Shown here piece by piece: positions 33,527 through 43,050 of a stretch of DNA of 64,000 nucleotides. Position 1 is the stretch's first letter. Each line of letters starts with the position of its first letter. The stretch covers positions 50,338-114,337 of the forward strand of contig CALADM010000030.1 of NCBI GenBank assembly GCA_937890595.1, given 5' to 3'. Below the pieces are notes generated by a model. The model ran no database searches. It was not told the origin of the DNA and was given only the letters and a program-made list of their open reading frames with translations. The stretch comes from CAJMNU01 sp905214855. Lineage in GTDB: Bacteria > Bacillota > Clostridia > Lachnospirales > Lachnospiraceae. The translations under genes were made by a program, and so were the position numbers.

Positions 33527-33820
33527 ATGGTCAAACGTTACAATGAAGATTTTAAAATGGAAGTAGTCAAAGATTATATGGCTGGGGATCGTTCAATAAG
33601 TGAGATATCAGCTGACTACAATGTTGCTAAAAGTACAATCACCGATTGGGTAAAAAAATACGGTGAAGAATGCCAGTATAAAACTACCACAAAAAAATCA
33701 CAGGAAGAATCCGAATCTGCAAGAGAAATCAGAAGACTTAACCAGCTTCTTCATGAAAAAGAGAAAGAAATTGAATTCTTAAAAAAAGCAGCGGCATTCT
33801 TTGCGAGGGAAATTGATTAG
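33527..33820 (+). CDS. IS3-family transposase OrfA
   Basis: 97 aa. HTH at about 10-50 (YNEDFKMEVVKDYMAG, then ISADYNVAKSTITDWVKKYG) followed by a leucine-zipper-like coiled coil (EIRRLNQLLHEKEKEIEFLKKA), the usual OrfA plan: binds the IS ends and dimerises. The ATG at 33527 has AAAGGAGG 8 nt upstream. The A7G stretch at 33781-33788 looks like a slippery site, but the -1 frame there hits TGA at 33814, so fusion to OrfB by that route would fail in this copy. Confidence 0.92.
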   Translation: MVKRYNEDFKMEVVKDYMAGDRSISEISADYNVAKSTITDWVKKYGEECQYKTTTKKSQEESESAREIRRLNQLLHEKEKEIEFLKKAAAFFAREID

Positions 33821-34673
33821 TGGTATATCGATTTATTGACGAAAACAAAAAGCATTTTGGTTTGAGATGGTTATGCAGGAAATTTAAGATCAGTCCTAAT
33901 TGTTATTATAATTATCTAAAGGATCATAAAAGAGATTATTATAAGCAGAAATCCATAATCAAAGAAAAGATCAAGTACATCTACTACAACAATAATAGAA
34001 CCATCGGATATAGACCTATGAAAATCTTTCTACAGAGATATAGCATATATCTGAGTACAACCACAATCCATAAATATATGAATAAGGAACTGAATCTGTC
34101 TGCAATTATCATGAGAAAAAAGCCAGATTACAAAAGCTGTAAAAAACATAAAATCTTTGATAATCTCTTAAAACAAAATTTCAATGTCAATGAAAAAAAT
34201 AAGATATGGTGCACAGATTTTACTTATATGCGCCAGTCTAATGGTAGATTTTGATATAACTGCGCCATTATTGATTGATTTGACAGATCTGCCATAGCAT
34301 CCATAAATAGCGATTATATTAATACGGAGCTTGCAATAAAAACACTTGCAGAAGCTCTTAAAAAGGAAAAGCCAAACAAAGGAATTATTTTACATAGTGA
34401 TCGAGGTGTGCAATTCAGCTCTTGGGATTTGTCAATTTTTGTAAGGGAAATGGTGTAATTCAAAGTATGAGCAAGGCTGGGTGTCCATATGATAATGCAC
34501 CGATGGAAAGATTTTATAATACTTTCAAAAGTTGTTTTTACTACAGATATGCCTTTGAAAGTGTTGAGCAGCTAGATGAAATGACAAAGCAATATATTAA
34601 CTGGTACAATTATGTGAGACCTCATTCAACGAATAATTATAAGACACCAATGGAGGCTCGATATCGAGCGTAA
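33820..34673 (+). pseudogene. IS3-family transposase OrfB, disrupted
   Basis: Begins at GTG overlapping the OrfA stop. The first frame runs to TGA at 34252-34254 with HTH_21-like NRTIGYRPMKIFL and the first DDE Asp in WCTDFTYM. More stops follow (near 34277), and then IILHSDRGVQFSSW (second Asp) and, after a frame change near 34425, CPYDNAPMERFYNTFK (catalytic Glu) with a normal C-terminus. All three catalytic residues survive but in broken frames, so this copy is inactive. Confidence 0.88.
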
Positions 34674-34712
34674 TTTTCGAACAAAGTGTTACAAAAAAAC
34701 TTGACCAGTACA

Positions 34713-35296
34713 ATCCACAGTTCCTTGGTCAGTTCCTCATTCCGCCCGGTCTTGATCTTATAGGAAAACGGCAATTCGGATATCGTCTTGAACCGGTATC
34801 CTTGAAAATCAACGATGCACTTCCAGAGATGCGGTTCATCATGACTGCTCTGCAACGCTTCAACTGCTTTCTGCCTCTGCCGCATACGCCGAAGCCGCTC
34901 TGCTCCAACGCTGATCTGCTCCTGCTCACAGTTCTCTCTGAAATACATGCCTTTCTTATAAGGTAAGTATGAAGTCACCGATGCCTTTGACAGATTTAGT
35001 TCTGCTGCCACCGCTTCCAATGCTTCTTTATAAGGCATCCCCTGCTTTTCCTCAAAAGCAAAATTCACCACATCTGCAATTTTTGATTCATAGACACCGA
35101 CCGTGATCAATAGCTTCCGCACCTTGATGGGATTGAGAGATAGTGTGTCTGCGATTGTCTGAAGCGAATTATTTGTATAGAGAGCCACAGCCGCTTCCAT
35201 CTGCTCCTGCAGGATAGCTGCCGCATCATAGTTCGGCTTCAACGGTTTTCGGTCAGCACCGGGTTTTCTTGGTTTATATGGTCTTTTATCTCCCAC
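34713..35296 (-). pseudogene. Helix-turn-helix protein, 3' end removed by the IS
   Basis: About 195 native residues followed by sequence read out of the IS3 end (stop at 34637). N-terminus is Lys/Pro-rich (PYKPRKPGADRKPLKP); two HTH-like stretches follow, SLQTIADTLSLNPIKVRKLLI and a longer one ending LNLSKASVTSYLPYKKGMYF. The reading starts at GTG overlapping the rfbC-like stop, so it was cotranscribed with it. I do not recognise the family precisely; it looks like a DNA-binding protein from an accessory element. Loss of the C-terminus probably inactivates it. Confidence 0.65.
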
Positions 35297-35795
35297 AAAA
35301 ATTCTCCAATCTCACGGCATTCCGATCTTTTTCCGATATTATATAATCAGCTTTCGGCCACGGCTCACCTTCCCATATAAAATCAGAATCATAGCGCACA
35401 GCCTTGGCAGCTTCACCGCAGAAATCATTATCTACACACCACTGCATCAGGGTATCATCTTCCAGTGTCAGGTATCCATGCGCAAAACCTCTGGGAATCA
35501 GCATCTGCTTTCGATTTTCAAAAGACAGCACCTCACTGTATGCATGACCGAAAGTTTCTCTTGGGCGCAGATCCACAGCTACATTGAATATACTCCCTCG
35601 CAGGCAGGACACCAGCTTCGCCTGGGCGTATTCCCCTTCCTGAAAATGCAGACCACGCAGCGTGAATGCTTTCTTGCTGTATCCTTGGTTGACTTGGCGA
35701 ATTATAAAGTTAATGGATTGATCGTATGGCACGGCAAGATATCCTCTGAAGTCTTCAAAGACCGAGACTGTGAGTATTATTGGCTTTTTATCCAT
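35286..35795 (-). CDS. rfbC: dTDP-4-dehydrorhamnose 3,5-epimerase-like protein
   Basis: 169-aa cupin-fold epimerase. The RmlC features seen are FEDFRGYLAVPY, RGLHFQEGEYAQAKLVSCLRGSIFNVAVDLR (active-site His and following Lys/Asp positions) and LIPRGFAHGYLTLEDDTLMQW. The usual YKVT after the cupin is replaced by WCVDND, so specificity could differ. The rest of the dTDP-rhamnose pathway (rfbA, rfbB, rfbD) is not in the window, so this may be a stranded gene or act on another sugar nucleotide. Flanked by remnants. Confidence 0.85.
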   Translation of the reverse strand: MDKKPIILTVSVFEDFRGYLAVPYDQSINFIIRQVNQGYSKKAFTLRGLHFQEGEYAQAKLVSCLRGSIFNVAVDLRPRETFGHAYSEVLSFENRKQMLIPRGFAHGYLTLEDDTLMQWCVDNDFCGEAAKAVRYDSDFIWEGEPWPKADYIISEKDRNAVRLENFCGR

Positions 35796-35867
35796 GTGTG
35801 CTTCTCCTTTTATTTTCGTTTCAAACTATATGTTTTTTAGGAAAACACAGGGTGTTCTCCCCTGTGT

Positions 35868-36295
35868 TCACCACTGTTTCCGATATTCTCTTGGACTGCT
35901 GCCTTCCACCTTGCGGAACATCCGACTGAAATAGTTTGCATCCACCATTCCTACTGCCGCACCGATTTCATCCACAGTCATATCCGTGAAGCGAAGCAGC
36001 TGCTTGGCTCTGGTGATCCGTTTTGAGATCAGATAGTTATTGACCGTTGTTCCGTAAGCCTCTTTGAAGATTTTGGACAGGTAAAACTTGTTGATAAAAA
36101 ACTTTTCTGCCAACTCTTCCAACATGATTTTCTCCATATAATGCTCGTCCAGATACTCCTTTACGGCTGCCAGTTCCATTCTCTTCTGGCTTACTGTCAC
36201 ACTCTCTGGATGCCAGGACTGCTCCATCAGTAAGGTGAGCAAAGTTCCAAGTTTTTCATTGATCCGCATATCTCGGATATAATCGGATAAAGTTT
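35868..36295 (-). pseudogene. AraC-family regulator, C-terminal fragment
   Basis: About 140 codons containing a complete AraC double-HTH: LEELAEKFFINKFYLSKIFKEAYG and MTVDEIGAAVGMVDANYFSRMFRKVEG, ending SPREYRKQW. The N-terminal sensor domain is absent. Upstream at about 36295 the sequence turns into an acyltransferase-3 N-terminus in another frame, a deletion joint. It is unlikely to be expressed normally, though the HTH could fold alone. Confidence 0.8.
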
Positions 36296-36474
36296 GCAAC
36301 CAAATAAAAATAATCCGGATAATTGAACTGTTTTGCATAATCCTTAGTAAATAACCCACAAACATGCAACAAGACAACCATCACACAACAAATAGCTCGA
36401 AGAACATCAAAGCTCATATTCCTTTTTGTTAAATTCTGTATATTGCTCTCCAAATTATGATACCTCCCATTCAT
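36290..36474 (-). pseudogene. Acyltransferase-3 (OafA-like) N-terminal fragment
   Basis: Frame starting ATG at 36474 reads RNMSFDVLRAICCVMVVLLHVCG and then FNYPDYFYLVANFIR, the first membrane helix and following loop of membrane O-acyltransferases; about 60 codons remain. It then joins the AraC fragment near 36290 and stops at 36256. This gene class modifies surface glycans, fitting the region. Confidence 0.72.
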
Positions 36475-36585
36475 AAAATATCATCTTTACCATGTGCTTA
36501 GTGGTTTCAGTTGCTGCTTACCAACCTCGAATTATTTGCTAAAAATAGAATCTGCATCAATTTTGAGTCAGGGTCATATATTTTT

Positions 36586-37130
36586 TTACTTACCAAACAT
36601 TTTCACTAATATGTATACTATAGCACCTATAACACCTCCAACTGTGTTGCAGAAAATGTCTGAAAGCTGAAATACTCCCACCTTTAACATGAGTTGAGTA
36701 CATTCTATCAAAACCGAAAAAAGTAACGAACCAAATAACGTTTTCTTCACCGTATTTATTTTGTTATTTGAATAAGATTTAGTATTTATATCAGATTCAC
36801 TCATATGCTCGCTTGTTCTCAAAAAAACGGAATCATTATAGGTCAAATTATACATAAATCCAAGCGGAACAAACATCACTCCACAGATTGACCCAAGCAT
36901 TTCGTCCAAGAACAGTCCTATTCAATATCAAATATATAAAAAAAAGAAAAATCGTTTGCTTAATTAACTTTGATTTTCTTATGTTTTTAGCAATAAGCTC
37001 ATATAAAAAAATCAATTCCTTTGGAATTCACAATAACCAATATAATACTTGTTAATACAGCAAGCAAAAATGACACGGGGCAATAAGTATAGATATTCAT
37101 AAGAATATCCGATAATATCTGATTAATCAT
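36586..37130 (-). pseudogene. VanZ-like membrane protein, frameshifted
   Basis: Three frames make one protein. From ATG 37130: MINQILSDILMNIYTYCPV to a TGA near 36999; then IKQTIFLFFIYLILNRTVLGR; then from about 36905 MFVPLGFMYNL and FGSLLFSVLIECTQLMLKVGVFQLSDI, ending IGAIVYILVKMFG. The last part has the VanZ pattern (E-x-x-Q near the end of a helix, then D-I). At least two frame changes, so a pseudogene. VanZ-like proteins are linked to glycopeptide tolerance and lipid handling, but nothing more can be said here. Confidence 0.72.
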
Positions 37131-37359
37131 TTTCACCTTCTTTCTTAATCCTAATCGAATTCATCTTTGTGAACGCATATGTCACTTGTTAGTTTATCAA
37201 AGTCCATTACTCTATACCTGCAGTGCTACCATAACTGCTGACCGCATTCGCAATTCTGACTATCGCTTCACTTACTCATACGGTCTAGCTTATCCTGTAT
37301 CCCTAAAGTTAGTCATGCAAGCATGGATACCGTCTAGGACTTTCATAGTAATATTTCCT
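37131..37359. other. Intergenic scar region
   Basis: 229 nt between the VanZ pseudogene and the flippase. No open gene or RNA recognised; a plus-strand open stretch at 37186-37377 shows no similarity I recognise. Confidence 0.4.
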
Positions 37360-38904
37360 TTATTTCTTGACTCTTAGAATGATCTTTTTCAGAATTTCCT
37401 TTAAATATTGATATTCTTGACTCTTGCCAAACAAAAAGAGTATAACTAAATTAGGAACAGTCGCGGCAATCAAGCATTTCACTAAAAACATTACAATACC
37501 ATTTGGCAGCAAAGATACAATACCACCACTAATTAAAACAGAAATAATCAATGCAATTGTATACTTTACATATCGAATAAAGTAATCTTTTAAGTTTTTA
37601 TTAAAACTATACTTATAAACTGCATATGGCTCCCACCAAAAATTCGTAGTAAAATTACTAATCAATGTACCAATTATTATTCCTTCAATACCCAAATTAA
37701 AAATCAACAATAATGATAACGAAGCCACAAGATTCACAATGGCTTCTACAAATGATTTCCATTTTATCGGCCAAAAAAGACCATTTGTATCAATATATAT
37801 CTGCGATGCCTGCCTCATTCTGTCAACATAAAAATTAAAGAGTAATAATAACACTATGTCATTAGTAAAAAGGTACTGTTCTCCCCAAAACAGCTCAATA
37901 AAGGGATTTGCTAAGACCATCAAACAAGAGCTACAGAATACTGCTCCATATGCGTTTACAAAGAACAATTTATGAAAAAAGTTATATGAATCATCTTTGG
38001 TTTTCTCTGCAACAAAGTTTCCTACACTTGCTGTAATCGGAGTCATGATTTGAACAAATACTGTTTTAATCGTTGCAGTCAAAAGTGTATAATTTGAATA
38101 ACACCCCATTGCTACTATACCGGCGAATTTGGAGATTAATATATTATCTACACCACTAACAACAACTGATCCCAATTTATGAAATGACATTGCCACAACA
38201 TTTTTTGCAAGGCTCCGCTTTTCATCTTTATTGAGCTCTGCATCTTTATTTTCTTTAAGATATGGAAACATTTTATCAGCCTTAACAGAGATTGCCATAT
38301 TTCCAAAAAGAGTACAAGCAATTTGAATGACAAGATATCCCAAATAAGATTTTAAAAAAATTAAAATTAAAAACTGTGCAGCACATTTCAAAAAATTAAA
38401 TTCAAGCTGGTTTCTTGAGTCAATAAAACCATTTTGTGTTGCTACAACAAGAGATCGTTTATAATTAAAAAAATAGCTTGCTGCAGAGTTCACTAAATAC
38501 AGAATATATATCAACACAAGTGCCGGCGCATCTGCTGGAATTTCTGCGGTATCACTAATAAAAAAATTTAAATTAGGAATTAGCAAGAAACCAACTACCA
38601 AGATTATTAATCCCACAATTTTATAAACCATCTTAAAATAGTTCATATATGCAGAAATTTTCTTTGTATCATTTTGAGCAATTGGCTTATACATCGCATA
38701 AACAATCGCTGTTCCAAACCCTAACTCAGCAAAAGATAGGACATTTAAAATATTCGTAAACAGACCATTTAAGCCCAAATATGCGACACTCAATGTTTTA
38801 ATGAATACAGTACGAATTGCAAAATTAAGCAAGACTGTTATTCCCTGAACAACAAGTGCATAAATACTATTCCTAAATGATTTATTTGTACGCCCACTTT
38901 CCAT
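37360..38904 (-). CDS. Polysaccharide flippase (Wzx-like)
   Basis: 514-aa membrane protein with about 12-14 helices, MOP superfamily. It opens NSIYALVVQGITVLLNFAIRTVFIKTLSVAYLGLNGLF with the GLNGLF-TNILNVLSFAELGFG pattern usual in Wzx proteins of Firmicutes. It would move lipid-linked repeat units across the membrane. The gene is AT-rich, last of the leftward assembly genes. AGGTTGG precedes the ATG. A flippase C-terminal remnant at 25555 shows that another copy once existed. Confidence 0.93.
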   Translation of the reverse strand: MESGRTNKSFRNSIYALVVQGITVLLNFAIRTVFIKTLSVAYLGLNGLFTNILNVLSFAELGFGTAIVYAMYKPIAQNDTKKISAYMNYFKMVYKIVGLIILVVGFLLIPNLNFFISDTAEIPADAPALVLIYILYLVNSAASYFFNYKRSLVVATQNGFIDSRNQLEFNFLKCAAQFLILIFLKSYLGYLVIQIACTLFGNMAISVKADKMFPYLKENKDAELNKDEKRSLAKNVVAMSFHKLGSVVVSGVDNILISKFAGIVAMGCYSNYTLLTATIKTVFVQIMTPITASVGNFVAEKTKDDSYNFFHKLFFVNAYGAVFCSSCLMVLANPFIELFWGEQYLFTNDIVLLLLFNFYVDRMRQASQIYIDTNGLFWPIKWKSFVEAIVNLVASLSLLLIFNLGIEGIIIGTLISNFTTNFWWEPYAVYKYSFNKNLKDYFIRYVKYTIALIISVLISGGIVSLLPNGIVMFLVKCLIAATVPNLVILFLFGKSQEYQYLKEILKKIILRVKK

Positions 38905-38965
38905 ATTATTCCAACCTCTATCTAGTAAGTTCCTTAGTATTACTCAATTTTATCTCCATCTACTT

Positions 38966-40153
38966 TTATTCAAATATTTCCAAGGCTCTTTGATAGTACC
39001 TTTCCTTAGAAAAATATTTTTTCATAGTTTCTATTTGATTCCTATTTACCGTACTATACGAATCATCTTTTATACATAACATGATTTTTTCAGCAAGTAA
39101 TTGAACTATATTACTACCATTTTGATTCGTCAACACTAACATTTTTTGCGTTGATAAATCACACACACCGTATATTTCTGGTATGCCTCCATTCGCTAAT
39201 GAAATAACTGGCTTTCCTGTACACATGCCTTCAACAATTGTTAGACCAAATGGTTCCTGCCACAAAGAAGGATATACCAAAATATCTGCTGCTGCCAAAT
39301 ATTCGGACAAAATGCTATTATCAATATAGCCTGTAAAAATAATATCGCTCTCTATTTTTTTTGCTTCATCAAATACTTTTTTTTGATATTCTGTTTTCTT
39401 TGTCGCATCGCTATACCATGATGCTCCTATTAACATTAGTTTACACTCACGATTAATAGATTTTCTTACATATTGAAAGGCCTTAATTAATTCAAATACA
39501 CCCTTTTCCTCAATAATTCTTCCGGCATATGCTATTACTACATCATTAGATTTAATTTTGTATTTTTCTCTGATAGTTTGTATTTTTCTAGCAGGAACGG
39601 TTTTTGAAAATTTATCCACATCGATGCCGTTGTACCACACAACCTTTTTAACCCGTGTTCTAGGATAATTATTTACTATTTCTCTCTTAACAAATTCACT
39701 CACAGTGATAATCATATCACAATTGTTAAGTGCGCGTTCTTTTTCTTTTGTATACGGTTGTAAATGACTATTATGCATATGGAGGCAAACCTTAGCATTT
39801 GTATTTTTACGGATGTCACTTAAATAAGAAAATCTGTTCTCAACAACAACATAATCATAAACATTGTTTTTTAACCCTTTACATACATATGATAGATAAG
39901 GATTCAGCCCAAGTTTGTTACGAATTCGAGACGGTATTTTTATATAATTAGAATAAAATTTAGAAGTATAATAACTCATATGAACATTAGGAATTTTTTC
40001 TTTTTCTTCACCAATTCCATAAATATCCACTTCAAAATCTTGATTCAGTCCGACTGCTTTGGCAAAATTATATATAAGATTTTCAACTGCGCCACCTTTC
40101 ACTGGTGGAATCGGTAGTTCTCCAGCTGTTATTATTGCAATTTTTTTCATCAT
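38966..40153 (-). CDS. Glycosyltransferase family 4
   Basis: 395-aa GT-B glycosyltransferase. N-terminal AGELPIPPVKGGAVENLIYNFA gives the Gly-rich loop of GT4; C-terminal YAGRIIEEKGVFELIKAF and the nucleotide-binding PSLWQEPFGLTIVEGMCTGKPVISLANGGIPE. Retaining transfer from an NDP- or GDP-sugar is expected; GDP-fucose or GDP-mannose are possible donors. The ATG directly follows the TAA of the upstream gene, with AGGAG inside that gene's end. Confidence 0.93.
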   Translation of the reverse strand: MMKKIAIITAGELPIPPVKGGAVENLIYNFAKAVGLNQDFEVDIYGIGEEKEKIPNVHMSYYTSKFYSNYIKIPSRIRNKLGLNPYLSYVCKGLKNNVYDYVVVENRFSYLSDIRKNTNAKVCLHMHNSHLQPYTKEKERALNNCDMIITVSEFVKREIVNNYPRTRVKKVVWYNGIDVDKFSKTVPARKIQTIREKYKIKSNDVVIAYAGRIIEEKGVFELIKAFQYVRKSINRECKLMLIGASWYSDATKKTEYQKKVFDEAKKIESDIIFTGYIDNSILSEYLAAADILVYPSLWQEPFGLTIVEGMCTGKPVISLANGGIPEIYGVCDLSTQKMLVLTNQNGSNIVQLLAEKIMLCIKDDSYSTVNRNQIETMKKYFSKERYYQRALEIFE

Positions 40154-41344
40154 TTATTCTCCTAATAGTTCTTTAAAAGAATTAATAGCCTTTAGATTCA
40201 AATTTTCACACGATTGAATACACTTTTTTCTAGTTCTAAGCAATAACTCAGGTCGATTAATAAGTTCACTTACTTTTTCATAAATAGCTTTAGAATCTCG
40301 ATTTACGATCCAACCATTTTCACCATTTGTTATTATATTTTCCGCTGAATCGTAGTTTGTCACAACACAAGGACAACCAACACTAAGTGCTTCAATTAAA
40401 ACCATGCTATACGCTTCGTAATCAGATGTCTGAACAAACAAATCAGCATACTGCATATATGGTATTGTATTAGCTTTACGTCCAACAAAATTTATATAAT
40501 TTAGGAGATTCCTACTTTTCGCGGATTCAATAAGGATCTGTAAATCTTCACCATCTCCAACTATTGTCCATTTAAAATCATCAATTCCAGATTTTTTAAG
40601 CATTTCACATGCATCAATTATACGATCAATCCTTTTTTGTCTATTTTCAATTCTTGCCACTGTTACAATATTAAAACAATCACAGCCATAAGGAGACTTA
40701 TCACTTTTTTTTGATCTAATTCTATTTAAATCCAGCATATTTGTGACTACTTTTGATTTATATTTGTATTCCGGAACAATTTCATCAAAAATCTTTTTGC
40801 AGCCTTGGCTGACATTAACTACATAATCAAAAGTTTCATATTTAGAAATACAAATATTATGAGTCAAGCCATGCTGTCTTGCATCATTATGAATCCAGGC
40901 TATTTTTTTCTTAGCAGTAACACATTCTCTAATAAAGTCATCACAGCCTCCAGAATAAACATCCAAATATTTATCATTTAAATATGAAATTGCAACATCA
41001 TACTTCTTTTGGATTCTCATAAATGGTAAGCATATTTTTAAAATTCTTTGATACCCTACGAGTTTCTTAAAAACTTTGACTATCGCTGCACATACCAATT
41101 GATACCTATTCATATACTTTCTCATATCAGAGTATTCTGCGCAACAATATTCAATAATTTTATTTCCCTTAATAACATTAACATGTTCGGGGATTTGTGT
41201 AACATCGGATATGTAGTTACCAATAACACATAAATCTATATCATACTCAGATTCACTAAGGTTATTTAACAGATTCAATAACGATGATTCTATTCCACCA
41301 ATTCCCTTCAACACCACTACTGAAAACAATATTTTCACTACCAT
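40154..41344 (-). CDS. Glycosyltransferase family 4
   Basis: 396-aa GT-B enzyme. LFSVVVLKGIGGIESSLLNLLNNL at the start is the donor/acceptor Gly-loop; C-terminal half has TVARIENRQKRIDRIIDACEML, VGDGEDLQ and the typical LFVQTSDYEAYSMVLIEALSVGCPCVVTNYDSAENII with the ExxxxxxxE-type nucleotide contact. Family resemblance is to N-acetylgalactosamine/glucosyl transferases of capsule loci; the actual sugar is unknown. 14 nt from wzy. Confidence 0.93.
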   Translation of the reverse strand: MVVKILFSVVVLKGIGGIESSLLNLLNNLSESEYDIDLCVIGNYISDVTQIPEHVNVIKGNKIIEYCCAEYSDMRKYMNRYQLVCAAIVKVFKKLVGYQRILKICLPFMRIQKKYDVAISYLNDKYLDVYSGGCDDFIRECVTAKKKIAWIHNDARQHGLTHNICISKYETFDYVVNVSQGCKKIFDEIVPEYKYKSKVVTNMLDLNRIRSKKSDKSPYGCDCFNIVTVARIENRQKRIDRIIDACEMLKKSGIDDFKWTIVGDGEDLQILIESAKSRNLLNYINFVGRKANTIPYMQYADLFVQTSDYEAYSMVLIEALSVGCPCVVTNYDSAENIITNGENGWIVNRDSKAIYEKVSELINRPELLLRTRKKCIQSCENLNLKAINSFKELLGE

Positions 41345-41358
41345 TCATCCTCACTTTC

Positions 41359-42849
41359 TTATTTTGTATGAATAAAATAAGATTTACCATCTCTAGTGAT
41401 TTGAATACAATTCAACCAAATACATAACGCCAAAAAAAGCATATTTTTACTAAAACTCCATAAAAGTGTCACCCATGTATAGCACATAACAAAACTCAAA
41501 AGAACAGCTGTAATTGTATATATGTATTTTTTCATCAAATCCATACTGTATTTGCTTCTAAAATCGCAGTAAATTAAAATTTTTATTATAATAGTATATA
41601 CACCAACACTAATAAGCACACCAAACACTGAACCGCCATAAAACAAACAAGTAGAACTTAAAGGCAACATTTGCCAAGAACAAGTATATACCTGATGAAC
41701 CTCTGGTGAGCTTAAAACATTTTTAAATATATTTAAACACCACTCCATTCCCGGAAGATAAGACGGAAAAAAGTTCAATATAAAATCCTTCGTAATTCTC
41801 TCAAAAGGCATAAAATCAACAGATTTTGTGGCATCATATCCAGATGCTAACGACCATGGTCCACCAACATAACACTCGATAGTATTAGATAGCTCTGCCA
41901 TGTTAAGTTGTTCTGTTAAACTAGCATCTTTATAGCTCACACCAAACTGTTTGATAAAAATCATACTAACAACAACTGTAATACATATTGGTACGAGTAC
42001 CGCAATTTCGATTTTTTTATACTTTGGAAAGGCATAATATAAAACAAAGATAGTAGCTATCGCTGTTTGTAAAACAAAAGACCTATTATATCCAAAAAAA
42101 GCGCCCATGTTAATAACTGCAAAAATTGCTCCTATAATTGTCCACAATAGGGTGTTGCCTTTTTCATACTGCTTTTTACAAAATGTTATTATGACAAGAA
42201 ATAAGAATGTTTTTAAGGTTTGTGTTGCAAGAATTCCAAATGCATCTGTGATCGGATCATCAAATTTTTCATCTAGAGCAAGAAAATTAAACGTCGAAAA
42301 AACGACTTTTAAATTTCTAGATAATAAAAGAGCTGTTAAAGCAAAAATTGCCAGTAGACCCACAAGACTTAAACCTCTATTATAATAACATCCATAATAG
42401 TCTTCATTTTCAAACCTATGCTGATACCGTTGACCGTAATACTTAATTGCCGCAAAACACGTTACCATTTCTATCAAGCTAATAATAACCGAATAGAAAT
42501 AGCCGTCGGATGAACAATTTATCATTGGCATTGTTATTGGCAGTACGTTAATCTGTCCATTCGTAACTGAAATCAGAAATGGAACCAAAACAAATCTAAC
42601 AACCATAATTCCAAAGAAAATTTTTAATGCGAGACCACCTTCTGCTATAGAAAAATAATTATTAACCCATATCAAACATACTGAAAAGGTCAACGGAACA
42701 AGAAAGTACAATTCCAGACCAGGTCTCAGATTCTTTGCATTAATAAAAACAGTTACTGACGCAAAGAGCGAAATAGTTGCCAAGATACTATTTGTTGCAA
42801 AGCCCAAAATATTTTTCATTCTACCTGTTACTTCATTTTGTATCATCAT
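41359..42849 (-). CDS. O-antigen/capsule polymerase-like membrane protein (Wzy)
   Basis: 496-aa polytopic protein with about 11-12 helices and one large outside loop (about residues 310-400, containing AELSNTIECYVGGPWSLASGYDA and FINFFPSYLPG-like FILNFFPSYLPGMEW), the plan of Wzy oligosaccharide repeat polymerases of the EpsG/O-antigen-ligase-like type. Sequence conservation in the family is low, so the call rests on topology and context. The ATG at 42849 is chosen for GGAAGGA 8 nt upstream rather than the GTG at 42876. Confidence 0.82.
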   Translation of the reverse strand: MMIQNEVTGRMKNILGFATNSILATISLFASVTVFINAKNLRPGLELYFLVPLTFSVCLIWVNNYFSIAEGGLALKIFFGIMVVRFVLVPFLISVTNGQINVLPITMPMINCSSDGYFYSVIISLIEMVTCFAAIKYYGQRYQHRFENEDYYGCYYNRGLSLVGLLAIFALTALLLSRNLKVVFSTFNFLALDEKFDDPITDAFGILATQTLKTFLFLVIITFCKKQYEKGNTLLWTIIGAIFAVINMGAFFGYNRSFVLQTAIATIFVLYYAFPKYKKIEIAVLVPICITVVVSMIFIKQFGVSYKDASLTEQLNMAELSNTIECYVGGPWSLASGYDATKSVDFMPFERITKDFILNFFPSYLPGMEWCLNIFKNVLSSPEVHQVYTCSWQMLPLSSTCLFYGGSVFGVLISVGVYTIIIKILIYCDFRSKYSMDLMKKYIYTITAVLLSFVMCYTWVTLLWSFSKNMLFLALCIWLNCIQITRDGKSYFIHTK

Positions 42850-43050
42850 CCACACCGTCCTTCCTGCATCATTCACTTTTATTTACTACAATTGCAATAT
42901 TCTTTATAATCCATTTTTCACTATTTTTTACATTCGCATAATATATATTATTTTATTTATCATACTCTAAAATCGAGAAATACATTCTCGATTCTGCTTT
43001 TGCTTTTTGTTGAATTTTAATAAGCAGTACATCCTTAACACTGCTGTCTA

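Larger units (their letters stand above)
33452..34712 (+). mobile_element. IS3-family (IS150-like) insertion sequence
   Basis: About 1.26 kb. Terminal inverted repeats begin TGTAGTGGT at the left (33452) and TGTACTGGTC at the right (34712, reverse strand), both followed by TTTGTAACA and TTGTTCG at the same offsets. It contains OrfA and a broken OrfB. No clear target duplication: the left flank is a fragment of another IS and the right flank a truncated gene, suggesting insertion into, or deletion next to, existing debris. Confidence 0.85.

Noticed and set aside
33781..33788. A7G slippery sequence as a programmed -1 frameshift in the IS3 element
   Set aside because: The -1 frame reaches TGA at 33814 before joining OrfB, so it could not produce a fusion in this copy; OrfB more likely begins at the overlapping GTG.
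37186..37377. Small plus-strand frame before the flippase
   Set aside because: No ribosome binding site, overlaps the flippase end, no similarity recognised.
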